A stretch of DNA of 53,087 nucleotides from Gammaproteobacteria bacterium (GCA_002690865.1 NZGG01000033.1:1-53087); one strand, 5' to 3'. Counted from the stretch's first letter, positions 18,539 to 28,386 are shown. Notes: generated from the letters alone by a model not told the origin. Numbers and translations: made by a program.

Positions 18539-18825
18539 TCGCGCTCCAAAGTGCCTTCGGCATCCATGAGAAGTCCATCAAGGTCGCCCGCGCGATCAAG
18601 TAAGCAAAGCTCATCATAGCCCCCTACATGAGCATCCCCAACCCAAATTTGTGGGACCGTAAAGCGACTTGCCCTTTTAATCATTTCTTGACGTTTTCCC
18701 GTGTCACAATCAACTGAAATTTCCTTATATTGCACACACTTGTTGTCCAGCAAACGCTTGGCTCCAACACAAAAAGGACAGAACGCACTGCTGTAAATCA
18801 CGACTTTCTTATGCCTATTATTCAA
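18535..18825 (-). CDS. grxC: Glutaredoxin 3
   Basis: This 96-aa thioltransferase has the redox site CPFC at residues 16-19 (most relatives have CPYC), the glutathione-binding TVPQIWVGDAHVGG segment and a final DGLL helix. It uses glutathione to reduce disulfides in the cytoplasm. It lies 9 bp after the rhodanese gene and overlaps secB by 4 bp, so the three genes are surely one transcript. Confidence 0.94.
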   Translation of the reverse strand: MNNRHKKVVIYSSAFCPFCVGAKRLLDNKCVQYKEISVDCDTGKRQEMIKRASRFTVPQIWVGDAHVGGYDELCLLDRAGDLDGLLMDAEGTLERE

Positions 18826-18834
18826 AGTAGTAAC

Positions 18835-19251
18835 TCATGACTTTACCAATGGTAGATTGCTCGCGGACCACTCAGACATTCCACCTGAAAGGCGCCGCAC
18901 ATCTTGAAAGCCATTGGATTTCAGTTTTTTCCCAACATTACCCGAGTGTTGCCCCATTTTACAAACAAGCACCACAGGCCTATCTTTATAACCAGCAAGC
19001 TCTCCCTCACGCGCCTCCACAGAAGCAAAAGGAATGTTTAGTGCACCCGCGATATGCCCCAGATTGAAATCTTTAGCCTCACGAATATCAAGAACAATCG
19101 CACCCTCCCTATTTACCAATGCTATCAGGCTTGTTGTACTTATCGTTGGTCCACCTTGGTTACCTTCGTTTATAAAGAAAGCAAATAGTAGCACTATAAA
19201 GACAGTCACCAGAATGTAATGATTACCAATGAAGTCAAAAATCTGTTCCAT
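18835..19251 (-). CDS. yibN: Membrane-anchored rhodanese-like protein (YibN family)
   Basis: The 138-aa protein has an N-terminal transmembrane helix (about 12-28) and one rhodanese domain (about 38-135). The domain shows the LDIREAKDFNLGHIAGALNI start, a loop cysteine at residue 97 (LVCKMGQHSG) and the closing SGGMSEW. YibN-type proteins are found with grxC and secB and have recently been tied to membrane-insertion machinery. The sulfurtransferase activity is family knowledge and not proven here. It is the promoter-proximal gene of the operon, divergent from gpmI. Confidence 0.86.
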   Translation of the reverse strand: MEQIFDFIGNHYILVTVFIVLLFAFFINEGNQGGPTISTTSLIALVNREGAIVLDIREAKDFNLGHIAGALNIPFASVEAREGELAGYKDRPVVLVCKMGQHSGNVGKKLKSNGFQDVRRLSGGMSEWSASNLPLVKS

Positions 19252-19351
19252 AATATTTGGGGCAATTTAAAGTCGAGCATTATAACCCAAACTAGCGAAT
19301 AGCCGATGAACTATTGGCAAGATCTTTGTAAAATAATTCTTTACCATAATT

Positions 19352-20902
19352 ATGATTAGAAAAATGACTACACCGCATGTATTAATTGTTCTCGATGGTT
19401 GGGGGCACCGCGAAGAAGGCGAGGATAATGCCATACTCCAGGGAAACACCCCTAACTGGGATTATTTATGGAAAAATCAACCTAGGAGTTTAATTTCTGC
19501 ATCAGGACATAATGTTGGCTTACCCAAAGGACAAATGGGTAATTCTGAGGTAGGACATATGAATCTTGGGGCTGGGAGAATAGTTGACCAGGATTTAACA
19601 CGAATCAACAAGGCGTTAGAAGACGGTAGCTTTGATAGGAACGCAGTGTTACTTGAACTGACTGACGAATTGTCTCTTTCTGGCAAAAGCTTACACATTT
19701 TCGGGCTTTTATCACCAGGTGGTGTTCATAGCCATGAATTACATATCAAAGCAAGCATTGAACAAGCATTTTCACGAGGGGTTAAACGGATTTACCTGCA
19801 TGTATTTCTGGATGGCCGCGACGTGCCTCCCAGTTCAGCTGGACCCTCACTGAACAGAGCGGAACAATGGATTAAAGATAATGGTCACGGGGGCATAGCT
19901 TCCATCATGGGTCGCTTTTATGCCATGGATAGAGATAATCGGTGGGATAGAATAGAGCAGGCATTCAATACGCTAGTCGGTCGCTCGTCAAATTTCCACG
20001 CGTTGGATGCACAATCTGCATTACAAAGTGCTTATGCTCGTGGTGAGACTGATGAATTTGTACAACCAACTTTAATAGATGTAGATGGTAATCGTATTAG
20101 AATGGAAGATGGTGATGCTGTTCTATTTATGAATTTTCGCGCAGATAGAGCCCGTCAATTAAGTATGTGTTTCCAAGCTAAGGCTTTTAATAACTTCCAA
20201 CGTGCGTCCCTTCCAAAGCTTTCTCAATTTGTATCCCTTACAGAATATATTGAAGAAAATGAAGGTCTGGTATTATTTCCGCCCGTGCATCTCAGCAACG
20301 GGATAGGAGAATATCTAAGCAAACTGGGTAAAACACAATTGCGACTTGCTGAAACTGAAAAATATGCTCACGTAACCTTTTTTTTCTCTGGGGGGAAAGA
20401 AGCTCCTTTCGCATTAGAAGAGCGAATACTAATCCCCTCACCAAAAGTCAGTACCTACGACTTACAACCATCAATGAGTGCCTCCTTAGTTACTGAAGAA
20501 TTAACTAAGGCCATCCTATCTAAAAAATATGATCTAGTAGTCTGCAACTTCGCAAATGGTGATATGGTTGGACATACTGGAAATTTAGATGCTGCAATAA
20601 GGGCCGTCGAATGTATTGACGAATGTTTAAGCAAAATAATTCTAAGTATTGAAGAAACAAAAGCGCATTGCCTAATTACGGCCGATCATGGAAATGTCGA
20701 AAAAATGAGTGATGTAACCACCGGCCAGGCGCATACAGCGCATACAAGTGAATTGGTACCTTTAATCTATATCGGTCCAAAAGATCTGCGTTTGACATCA
20801 GGCTCACTTCAAGATATTGCTCCTACTTTACTTGCTCTTATGGGTATAACTAAACCAGCAGAAATGACAGGAACGTCACTCCTTAAGTTTGATAACCAAT
20901 GA
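19352..20902 (+). CDS. gpmI: 2,3-bisphosphoglycerate-independent phosphoglycerate mutase
   Basis: GpmI interconverts 3- and 2-phosphoglycerate in glycolysis using a manganese-dependent phosphoserine. The 516-aa protein carries HVLIVLDGWGHRE, the catalytic Ser65 in GQMGNSEVGHMNLGAGR, the substrate-binding FLDGRDVPP and MGRFYAMDRDNRW, and the metal ligands NGDMVGHTGN and ADHGNVEKM. Two ATGs (19352 and 19364) are possible starts with no decisive ribosome-binding site. The stop overlaps the start of the EnvC-like gene by 4 bp (ATGA), a conserved gpmI-envC pairing. Confidence 0.96.
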   Translation: MIRKMTTPHVLIVLDGWGHREEGEDNAILQGNTPNWDYLWKNQPRSLISASGHNVGLPKGQMGNSEVGHMNLGAGRIVDQDLTRINKALEDGSFDRNAVLLELTDELSLSGKSLHIFGLLSPGGVHSHELHIKASIEQAFSRGVKRIYLHVFLDGRDVPPSSAGPSLNRAEQWIKDNGHGGIASIMGRFYAMDRDNRWDRIEQAFNTLVGRSSNFHALDAQSALQSAYARGETDEFVQPTLIDVDGNRIRMEDGDAVLFMNFRADRARQLSMCFQAKAFNNFQRASLPKLSQFVSLTEYIEENEGLVLFPPVHLSNGIGEYLSKLGKTQLRLAETEKYAHVTFFFSGGKEAPFALEERILIPSPKVSTYDLQPSMSASLVTEELTKAILSKKYDLVVCNFANGDMVGHTGNLDAAIRAVECIDECLSKIILSIEETKAHCLITADHGNVEKMSDVTTGQAHTAHTSELVPLIYIGPKDLRLTSGSLQDIAPTLLALMGITKPAEMTGTSLLKFDNQ

Positions 20903-22059
20903 AAAAAATATTCACCTTATTGATAGTTCTATACACTACCATTCCAATAGGTAGTAACTCTCAAGCTAGTGATGCTGCAGAAGATCTAAAAAACCAAATT
21001 AAGACCATGGAGAATGAAATTCAGAAACATGAGGGATTACTCCAAGATACTCAAGAGAAACACACTGAGCTAGAAAAAGATCTCGAGAAATCAGAAAAAG
21101 CGATTAACAGACTCGAAAAAGAAATCAGTACCATCAAAAAAAAGATAGAATCAAGAGAACTGCAGATATCGCTCCTCTTGACTAGGAAAAGAGAAATACA
21201 AGTAAGAAGAGAGCGTCAAGAAAATCGTATGAATCAACAGATTCAGGCCGCTTACAAACTTGGCAAGCAAGAGGCACTTAAGCTTATCTTAAATCAGAAA
21301 AACCCAGCTGAAATTTCTAGGACACTAGCCTATTTCGAGTACATCAATGAAGCCCGTACAGAGGAAATAAATAACTTTTTATCAACGATGAACGAGTTAG
21401 AAATCATTACTGAGGAGCTTGCGATGCAAACTTCTAATCTCAAAAACGTTCGAGGGGATTTCTATCAAGAGCAAATTAAATTAAATCAGGCCAAAGACCA
21501 AAAGACTGCAGCGCTCAACTCCTTGACTCAATTTATCGCTGAAACAGGCAATGGATTAAGGAAGCTTCAACAAGATAGGAGAAGGATAGAAAAATTATTA
21601 ATAAAGCTTGATAGGAGCGACGTATCCACCGCAAAAAACGCCATCACATTCGAGCGCATGAAAGGACAACTTTCACTCCCTGTAATAGGAGAGATCGGCC
21701 AAAAATTTGGGGCCAATCGGAATGTCGGGAGAATGCAATGGAATGGATTATTTATTAATGCTCCTGAGGGAGAACCAATCTATGCAATCCACTCAGGAAA
21801 AATCGTTTTTGCGGACTGGTTGAGAGGTTTTGGACTGTTAATCATTATAAACCATGGCCAAGGCTATATGAGTTTATATGCACATAATCAAAAAATTAAT
21901 TACCAATCAGGAGATCTGGTCTTGGCTGGAGAAATAATAGCCAATGTTGGCAATACCGGAGGTCAAACCGAACCTGGTCTATATTTTGAAATCAGGATTA
22001 ACGGTTCGCCGACCGATCCACAAACCTGGTGTCAGGCAAGAAACAAGCGTGCCGCCTAA
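20899..22059 (+). CDS. envC: EnvC-like murein hydrolase activator (degenerate LytM)
   Basis: EnvC activates the amidases AmiA/AmiB at the division septum. The 386-aa protein has a signal peptide (about 1-23), a long coiled coil (about 25-115 and 155-255) and a C-terminal M23/LytM domain (about 275-380). The LytM zinc ligands are incomplete: the first His/Asp motif is not in place and the last site reads LYFEIRING rather than HFE. This predicts a regulator and not an active endopeptidase. It is coupled to gpmI and followed after 14 bp by ctpA, the usual gpmI-envC-ctpA order. Confidence 0.92.
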   Translation: MKKIFTLLIVLYTTIPIGSNSQASDAAEDLKNQIKTMENEIQKHEGLLQDTQEKHTELEKDLEKSEKAINRLEKEISTIKKKIESRELQISLLLTRKREIQVRRERQENRMNQQIQAAYKLGKQEALKLILNQKNPAEISRTLAYFEYINEARTEEINNFLSTMNELEIITEELAMQTSNLKNVRGDFYQEQIKLNQAKDQKTAALNSLTQFIAETGNGLRKLQQDRRRIEKLLIKLDRSDVSTAKNAITFERMKGQLSLPVIGEIGQKFGANRNVGRMQWNGLFINAPEGEPIYAIHSGKIVFADWLRGFGLLIIINHGQGYMSLYAHNQKINYQSGDLVLAGEIIANVGNTGGQTEPGLYFEIRINGSPTDPQTWCQARNKRAA

Positions 22060-22073
22060 TCAAGGGAAATGTA

Positions 22074-23462
22074 ATGTCTAAGCTACACGTAATTTTAGTC
22101 TCACTATTATTTATGCTCCCTTTACCCACTCTCCCAAAGGAGGATGCCAGAACAAACACCAACACCATTGAAGGTATTTCAACGGAAATTAAGCTTCTAG
22201 AAGTCAAAGATAGTCCAAATTCAAAAGCCTTAGAAACGATTGATGAAAAAGAGAATTTAAAAGCGAGGCTACCGCTCAACGCCCTCAGGAATTTTGCAGA
22301 AGCCTTCAATCGAGTTAGTTCAGCTTACGTAGAAGAAATTGATGATCGCACCCTACTCGAAAATGCGATAAAAGGTATGCTATCGCAACTTGACCCGCAC
22401 TCGGTTTATTTGGATAAAAGTGCTCTTTCTAATTTAGAAGAAAAAACAACAGGCAATTACGGTGGTCTTGGTATCGAGGTCACTCTCGAAGATGGCTTTG
22501 TCAAAGTTATTGCGCCTATGGATGGAACGCCTGCAGCTAAAGCAGATATTGAAGCTGGCGATTTAATTATACAGCTTGATGACAAACCAGTCAGAGGATT
22601 AAGTCTATCCGAATCGATCGATATAATGCGGGGGGAACCTGGAAGCGAAATAAAGTTGTTGATAATTCGAGACGGTCAGCCAACACCAAATGAAGTAATA
22701 CTTATGCGAGAGGTGATCAATGTCTCAAGCGTTACCAGACGCGTTTTAGATTTAGGTTACGGTTATCTTCGAATTGCACAATTCCAAAGTGGTACCGGCC
22801 GAGAAGCTTTAGAAGAAATCAATAAACTTAAGAAAGCACAAAATCTAAAAGGCCTTGTGATTGATCTTCGGGATAATCCTGGTGGAATATTGCAGTCTGC
22901 AGTCGAAATCTCCGATCTCTTTATGGAAGAAGGTCTGATTGTTTACACAGAAGGCAGACTCGCTGATGCGGAACTCCGTTTTAATGCAAGTACAGGTGAC
23001 AGTATCGGGGGAATCCCTATCGTTGTGCTCGTAAATCAAGGAACAGCTTCTGCTTCAGAAATTGTTGCGGGCGCCCTACAAGATCATCGTCGAGCCATAA
23101 TTATGGGTACAACCACTTTTGGGAAAGGAAGCGTGCAAACTGTCCTCCCCTTGAAAGATGGGAAAGCGATAAAACTGACTACTGCACGATACTTCACTCC
23201 AAAAGGTCGCTCTATACAAGCGGCTGGTATAGAACCAGATATTTGGGTAGATCAATCCATCATTACTCCATCAATGCAAAAAAACCTGCGACCCGTAGAA
23301 AAAAATCTTCCTAAGCACCTTATTAGTGGTAACGACGGAGACTCCACTGACAGTCGAGCACAAAGAAGTTTAGAGTCCGCTACTCGCGACTATCAACTTA
23401 ACGAAGCGCTTATACTACTTAAAGGCATCAATATACTGTATGACGAGAACGCAGGGAGTTAG
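22074..23462 (+). CDS. ctpA: Carboxyl-terminal processing protease CtpA (S41)
   Basis: CtpA is a periplasmic serine protease that trims or degrades envelope proteins. A GTG at 22029 opens the frame, but the ATG at 22074 has AAGGGA six bases upstream and begins a clean signal peptide (about 1-22); this gives 462 aa. The PDZ domain starts with GGLGIEVTLEDGFVKV (about 140-215). The catalytic Ser lies in GTASASEIVAGALQD, and the general-base Lys is in TTFGKGSVQTV. The yibQ gene that often follows is not present; the convergent hisA begins after 15 bp. Confidence 0.95.
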   Translation: MSKLHVILVSLLFMLPLPTLPKEDARTNTNTIEGISTEIKLLEVKDSPNSKALETIDEKENLKARLPLNALRNFAEAFNRVSSAYVEEIDDRTLLENAIKGMLSQLDPHSVYLDKSALSNLEEKTTGNYGGLGIEVTLEDGFVKVIAPMDGTPAAKADIEAGDLIIQLDDKPVRGLSLSESIDIMRGEPGSEIKLLIIRDGQPTPNEVILMREVINVSSVTRRVLDLGYGYLRIAQFQSGTGREALEEINKLKKAQNLKGLVIDLRDNPGGILQSAVEISDLFMEEGLIVYTEGRLADAELRFNASTGDSIGGIPIVVLVNQGTASASEIVAGALQDHRRAIIMGTTTFGKGSVQTVLPLKDGKAIKLTTARYFTPKGRSIQAAGIEPDIWVDQSIITPSMQKNLRPVEKNLPKHLISGNDGDSTDSRAQRSLESATRDYQLNEALILLKGINILYDENAGS

Positions 23463-23477
23463 TATCTCCGATTACTC

Positions 23478-24206
23478 TTAGCGATTTGTTGCTAGGGCAA
23501 GCGCCTCTTTTAAGTCAAGCGTACCTTCATAAAGGGCTCGACCAGTAATTACTCCGGATATTAAACTTTCGTTCTCAACTAGAGCTTCGATATCCCCAAT
23601 ATCCGTAATACCACCAGAGGCTATAACCGGCACATTTAGGGAACTCGCTAGCTCTTCTGTAGCTTCAAAGTTAATACCTCGCATCATACCATCCTTCTTA
23701 ATATCGGTATAAATAATGGCCCCGATACCATCTTCCTCAAACTCTTTAGCAAGACTTTTTACGGAAAACTTTGTCACTTCGGTCCAACCCCTCGTTGCAA
23801 CTAATCCATCCGCAGCATCTAGGCCAACATAAATATGGCCGGGAAACAGTTTGCACATTTCTCTCACAAACTTAGGTTCGTCAACTGCCTTAGTACCAAT
23901 AATTAAGTAATCGACCCCAGCAAGGAGATAAGCTTCGATAACTTCAGCGCTTCGAATTCCACCACCAAGCTGTATCGTGAGTTCTGGATAGTTCTTTGCA
24001 ATGGCAGAAACTATAGACTGATTAACAGGAATCCCCTCGAAAGCTCCGTCTAAGTCTACCAAATGTAAGCGATCCGCTCCCTGCGAAACCCAGTGATCAG
24101 TCATGCCGACCGGATCATCTGAATATGTGGTAGTTTGATCTAGCTTTCCTTGTCTGAGATTAACTACGTTACCATCTTTAAGGTCAATGGCGGGGATAAC
24201 ATCCAT
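23478..24206 (-). CDS. hisA: Phosphoribosylformimino-5-aminoimidazole carboxamide ribotide isomerase
   Basis: HisA is the (beta/alpha)8 isomerase at step four of histidine biosynthesis. The 242-aa protein has the catalytic Asp in [14 protein letters not shown] and the second acid in [15 protein letters not shown]. Phosphate-binding segments are IQLGGGIRS and VIASGGITD, with [11 protein letters not shown] near the end. It starts 2 bp after hisB. The usual order is hisB-hisH-hisA-hisF, and here hisH and hisF are absent from the neighbourhood. Confidence 0.96.
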   Translation of the reverse strand: MDVIPAIDLKDGNVVNLRQGKLDQTTTYSDDPVGMTDHWVSQGADRLHLVDLDGAFEGIPVNQSIVSAIAKNYPELTIQLGGGIRSAEVIEAYLLAGVDYLIIGTKAVDEPKFVREMCKLFPGHIYVGLDAADGLVATRGWTEVTKFSVKSLAKEFEEDGIGAIIYTDIKKDGMMRGINFEATEELASSLNVPVIASGGITDIGDIEALVENESLISGVITGRALYEGTLDLKEALALATNR

Positions 24207-24208
24207 GA

Positions 24209-24796
24209 CTATAACGCACCCTTAGTTGATGGGAGCACACCGACCATCCGTGGATCTATTGCAAGAGCCATCCTTATAGCTCTACCAAAAGCCTTAAAAA
24301 CAGTCTCAATCTGATGATGTGCATTATCTCCTCTAAGATTATCGATATGCAGGGTAATTAATGAATGATTAACAAACCCTTGGAAGAATTCGTAGAATAA
24401 ATCGACATCAAAGTCACCCACTTTAGCTCTGTCAAAACTCAAGTTATAGCTAAGCCCTGGTCTACCAGAAAAATCTACAACGACACGAGAGAGCGCTTCA
24501 TCGAGCGGCACATACGCATAGCCGTAACGCTGGATTCCCGTTTTCTCGCCAACAGCTTTTAGAATGGCCTGGCCAAGGGTTATACCGATATCCTCCACTG
24601 TATGATGTGCGTCAATTTCTAAATCACCATCTGCCTTTATACTAAGATCTATTAGGCCGTGGCGCCCGACCTGATCAAGCATATGCTCAAGGAAAGGGAT
24701 ACCAGTATCAAACGAACATACACCACTGCCATCAAGATTTACCTCGATAGCAATTTTTGTTTCAAGGGTGTTTCTTGTAATTTCAGCTCTACGCAT
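24209..24796 (-). CDS. hisB: Imidazoleglycerol-phosphate dehydratase
   Basis: This is a monofunctional HisB (195 aa), which dehydrates imidazoleglycerol phosphate in a manganese-containing 24-mer. Metal-binding motifs [14 protein letters not shown] and [17 protein letters not shown] are both intact. The frame also opens at a GTG at 24802; the ATG at 24796 gives [10 protein letters not shown], the normal N terminus. It lacks the N-terminal phosphatase domain found in enterobacterial HisB. Confidence 0.96.
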   Translation of the reverse strand: MRRAEITRNTLETKIAIEVNLDGSGVCSFDTGIPFLEHMLDQVGRHGLIDLSIKADGDLEIDAHHTVEDIGITLGQAILKAVGEKTGIQRYGYAYVPLDEALSRVVVDFSGRPGLSYNLSFDRAKVGDFDVDLFYEFFQGFVNHSLITLHIDNLRGDNAHHQIETVFKAFGRAIRMALAIDPRMVGVLPSTKGAL

Positions 24797-24847
24797 GACC
24801 ACATGCCATCATTTTTTGAGGGGGCCCATTATACCGCTCCTTTTTAG

Positions 24848-25234
24848 CTAAGATAACACGCTGCCATATGGTAAGTAGCGATTATCCGAATTGTCCTTAA
24901 TCCACTTTCGTAGTTCAACACCAAATACACCCCTACTTTTCAGTATTTTAACTAAATAAACTACCGGACTCTTTTTGCCTGATTTCCATTCAGTATAAGC
25001 CATCTCAGCCAAAGTAAAGAATTGAATTAAATCAGTTATCACATTATCACTAAGATCATTTGCCAAATCATATGACTGGCGTTCTTGTTGCATTAATTGC
25101 GCGTTATTTTTAATAAAATCCTCAGTAAAAAATTCATTATCTAAACGACTAATACGAAAGGCATCAGCAATCTGACAAAGCAAATCACAATCTACAACAA
25201 ATTCGCTCTTAGGCTCCCAAACATCAATAGACAT
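24848..25234 (-). CDS. Unrecognised 128-aa acidic protein
   Basis: I do not recognise this family. The protein looks globular and alpha-helical, without signal peptide or membrane segment. It is acidic in the first half, and its C-terminal half has a basic patch (WKSGKKSPVVYLVKILKSRG) and ends in a conserved-looking NRYLPYGSVL. The start is supported by AGGAGGA upstream on the minus strand. It begins 8 bp after the upstream SDR gene on the same strand, so the two are probably cotranscribed, followed by hisB after 51 bp. Codon usage resembles the neighbours and I regard it as a real gene. Confidence 0.7.
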   Translation of the reverse strand: MSIDVWEPKSEFVVDCDLLCQIADAFRISRLDNEFFTEDFIKNNAQLMQQERQSYDLANDLSDNVITDLIQFFTLAEMAYTEWKSGKKSPVVYLVKILKSRGVFGVELRKWIKDNSDNRYLPYGSVLS

Positions 25235-25242
25235 AAATCCTC

Positions 25243-26340
25243 CTATCTAATGGTTGGTTTAATAACCCCAAATTCAATTTGGCTTTCGACAATATCACGA
25301 ATAGTTTGCTCAATCGGTCTTATGGTAGCTCCAAGAACTGATTTAGCTTTCTTGCAGTCGTTAATTGTATTAGCAGAGATACTAATTGGCTCCCCATTAC
25401 TTTTAGTCATCGCTGGCTCTCCGATTATAAAATTAGGGAATTGGGAACTTATTACTTTCAATATATCAGTCCCTAAACGCATCGTAGAATGTCCACCAGT
25501 CCCCGCCATTATATAACGTGCACCGCCAGAAGAATTGTTGTGGTCTACAGAGGACTCTATGGCTAAACGCTGAACTTTAACCAAGTCACGAACATCAATG
25601 ATGTCGTAATATTTATCATATCGATCTGGAAAATTCGGTTCCTTTCCAGAAGCTAATCTCCCAATTTGCTCAATCCATTGACCCACTTGTGCCTTGAATA
25701 GTATCGGACCACAAATCATCGATGGGTTTATAGTGATCGCGTCCCAATACTCGCTAGCTGCCGCTGATTTGTTAACCAGATGCTCTACATCCACCTTACT
25801 ACGTGCATACGCTTCGAATTTTGAATTGCTCTTACCCTTATCAGATGCCCAATCAGTTTCTGTCCATTCGTATCCATCGGGTACTATTTGATCCCCTGTA
25901 TTTGGTCGAACTGCAGCTGTAGAGCTAGTGTAAATTAAACGTCTCACACTACCGCTAGCATTAACAGCATCTATCACATTCTGTGTACCAGATAACCCTC
26001 CTATATAAACATCATCCTGTACTTCACCAGAACCAAGAGGCTGTGATTTTCCGTCCGCAGAATTTCCAAGTACAGCGGCCGCATGGAAAACACCGCTACA
26101 ACCATTAAAAGCATCATTGTAAGACCCTGGAAGAAACAAATCGCAGCCGTCATAAATTTCAACGTTGGGTAGACCTTGTAGATACCGAATACAGTCCTGA
26201 CCACGCCAAGAACGCGAGTCTCGTAGACATGCTCGCACATGATAACCATGAATGACTAATTCTCGGACCAAATGCCCTCCGGTAAAACCGGAACAGCCAG
26301 TTACCGCAACGGGTCCATCCTTACAAGCAATCGCTGCCAC
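25243..26340 (-). CDS. NAD(P)-dependent extended SDR (epimerase/dehydratase or DFR-like reductase)
   Basis: The 365-aa protein is an extended short-chain dehydrogenase/reductase. It has the Rossmann motif TGCSGFTGGH (about 14-23), an Arg-containing segment after beta-2, the STAAVRP region and the catalytic Tyr and Lys in YARSKVD. Dihydroflavonol-4-reductase and cinnamoyl-CoA-reductase relatives share this layout, and many reduce a carbonyl on a sugar or polyketide. The substrate cannot be read from sequence. It lies between the orphan binding protein and the 128-aa gene and appears to be the first gene of a unit running towards hisB. Confidence 0.85.
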   Translation of the reverse strand: MAAIACKDGPVAVTGCSGFTGGHLVRELVIHGYHVRACLRDSRSWRGQDCIRYLQGLPNVEIYDGCDLFLPGSYNDAFNGCSGVFHAAAVLGNSADGKSQPLGSGEVQDDVYIGGLSGTQNVIDAVNASGSVRRLIYTSSTAAVRPNTGDQIVPDGYEWTETDWASDKGKSNSKFEAYARSKVDVEHLVNKSAAASEYWDAITINPSMICGPILFKAQVGQWIEQIGRLASGKEPNFPDRYDKYYDIIDVRDLVKVQRLAIESSVDHNNSSGGARYIMAGTGGHSTMRLGTDILKVISSQFPNFIIGEPAMTKSNGEPISISANTINDCKKAKSVLGATIRPIEQTIRDIVESQIEFGVIKPTIR

Positions 26341-26511
26341 ACTTACACTCCTAAAGGTCGGAAACTTAATTATATCTTGTTAGTAACACGCAGTCTTTAT
26401 TGCAGTTATAAGCGCCCCACGTTCACTAATTTTTACCTACCAAAGAGGTATTAAATTATGACCTTTCTTTAACTAACAATAATCACTTCGAAAAAAACGA
26501 TTTCTTGGCCT

Positions 26512-28386
26512 CTAGTTGTTAGCTATATCTAATAAACCTGCTTCGACCCGTGCATCTTTTTTCTTATCGAACCACCACACCGTAGGAAAGCCTGTCCAGT
26601 TCATATATTCTTTACCTAGAGGAGGATGTCCAAAACGATCCCAGTAAACAAGATGTCTCGAGAGAGGATATCCATCTGGAATCAGATAAAAGTTCCAAAG
26701 TAATACTCGATCAAGAGCACGTCCTGCAGTATTCATAGCTAATTCAGTATCAGCTTTGGCAATATATTCAACCAAAAAATCCACCACAGGATTCTTTATC
26801 CCAGCATAATTAATCATGTTAGGTGGATCGACATTTTTTGAAGAGAACTGACTACGCATGCGATCAGGAAAAGGAACTTTGTAGGTATAAACCTTTCGCA
26901 TCGTGACATCATAATCGTAAGCCCGAAGACGGTTCACCATGATATTTCCCTCCACTCGTCTGATCTTTGCAGAAACACCAATCCGCTCCAGATTATCTAC
27001 AAAAGGAGTAAGCATTCTTTCGTGCTCAGATGAACTGATTACCAATTCTATAGTTAGAGACTCGCCAGTCTGAATGTGCACCCTCTGAAAATTTCGCAGA
27101 ACCCAACCCGCCTTGCGTAAAAGTTCATCTGCCCTCGTAAGACTATTTCGATTTCGCCCGAAGGCATTGTTACGGGGCAAATCGACTACATGCGAGAAAA
27201 TCCGTTCTGGTATACGGTCACGAAAAGGCTCAAGAAGCTCAACTTCCTCAGCGGTTGGTAAGCCTTTAGCTTGCAAACCAGAACTCATAAAATAGGAGTT
27301 ATTACGATCCATTCCCTTGTGCCAAAATACCCGGTTCGCCCATTCGAAATTGTAAGCTAGGGTTAATGCCTCCCTGACAAGTATATTGTCAAGCGGTGGA
27401 CGGCGCGTGTTTAATATAGCCCCATAATGCATTCCATGCGATTCCCCCATGGTATAGGACTCTCTCTTAAACAATCCTTTACGATGCCCCACAAAATCAT
27501 AAGCAGTAGCAAAGTCTTTTTCATTCTGCTCACGATAATAATCAAAAACACCAGCACGCAACGCCTGTAACATCACACTTTTGTCAAAGAAATAAAGAAA
27601 CTCATAGCGATCAAAATTATGTTTACCGACGTTAATATTGAGATCTTTGGCCCAGTAATTTTTTACTCGTTCATGTACCACTTTGTGTCCAACGTCTACC
27701 TCTACTATTTGATAAGGGCCATTCCCAAGGTGAGGGACTAATGTAGTCTCGTCAAGATTTTTATCTTGCCAATAATGTTTTGGTAAAGGATTAAACCGGT
27801 TCGATTGAATAATCAACTGCGGAGTCTTCTCTACACTCTCACTAAAATGAAATCTAAACGATCGTGGCCCAAGACGCTCGAATCGGACAAAGTCCTCATA
27901 AGCCAATCTCCAGCTAATAGACGCCTCAGTTTTAAGTGCATTAAACGTCCATTCAACGTCATCAACGGTAACCGGGATGCCGTCATGCCAATAAGCATTA
28001 TCACGTAGCGTATAACTAACCCAACTCAGGTCATCAGCCACTTCGATAGTTTCAGCAAGATTCCCATAATATGTTCCAAGCTCATCCCCAGATTTCTGCA
28101 TCAATGGCTCATGAGTAAGCGTACTAATTCGCGGGTCCATAGCAACTGCAAGGACGCCCTTATCAACATAGGGATTAAGATTATTAAACGTATAGGCTTC
28201 CCCTCCTCTAACCGTCCCCCCCTTTGGGGCATCAGGATTTACATAATCATAGTGATCCATATCTTTTGGATACTTAAGATCACCAAAATAAGAAAAACCA
28301 TGACTGGGATTTTTAGCATCTGAATTCCAACAGATTAGATTGCCGAATATCAGAATAAGAAATATGTCAAAACTGTGCTTGAGCAT
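26512..28386 (-). CDS. Periplasmic peptide-binding protein, family 5 (YejA-like, orphan)
   Basis: The 624-aa protein has a signal peptide (about 1-24) and an SBP family 5 fold. It carries the YejA-type opening HGFSYFGDLKYPKDMDHYDY and [13 protein letters not shown], then the peptide-pocket stretch YWHDGIPVTVDDVEWTF. It is a clear paralogue of the YejA at 50.5-52.4 kb, but no permease or ATPase genes are beside it. It may therefore deliver a distinct ligand to the shared YejBEF membrane complex or to an unlinked one. GAGG nine bases before the ATG supports the start. Confidence 0.9.
   Translation of the reverse strand: MLKHSFDIFLILIFGNLICWNSDAKNPSHGFSYFGDLKYPKDMDHYDYVNPDAPKGGTVRGGEAYTFNNLNPYVDKGVLAVAMDPRISTLTHEPLMQKSGDELGTYYGNLAETIEVADDLSWVSYTLRDNAYWHDGIPVTVDDVEWTFNALKTEASISWRLAYEDFVRFERLGPRSFRFHFSESVEKTPQLIIQSNRFNPLPKHYWQDKNLDETTLVPHLGNGPYQIVEVDVGHKVVHERVKNYWAKDLNINVGKHNFDRYEFLYFFDKSVMLQALRAGVFDYYREQNEKDFATAYDFVGHRKGLFKRESYTMGESHGMHYGAILNTRRPPLDNILVREALTLAYNFEWANRVFWHKGMDRNNSYFMSSGLQAKGLPTAEEVELLEPFRDRIPERIFSHVVDLPRNNAFGRNRNSLTRADELLRKAGWVLRNFQRVHIQTGESLTIELVISSSEHERMLTPFVDNLERIGVSAKIRRVEGNIMVNRLRAYDYDVTMRKVYTYKVPFPDRMRSQFSSKNVDPPNMINYAGIKNPVVDFLVEYIAKADTELAMNTAGRALDRVLLWNFYLIPDGYPLSRHLVYWDRFGHPPLGKEYMNWTGFPTVWWFDKKKDARVEAGLLDIANN

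Noticed and set aside
20899-22059. EnvC-like protein as an active M23 endopeptidase
   Set aside because: The LytM zinc ligands are incomplete, matching the degenerate activator class and not active peptidases.
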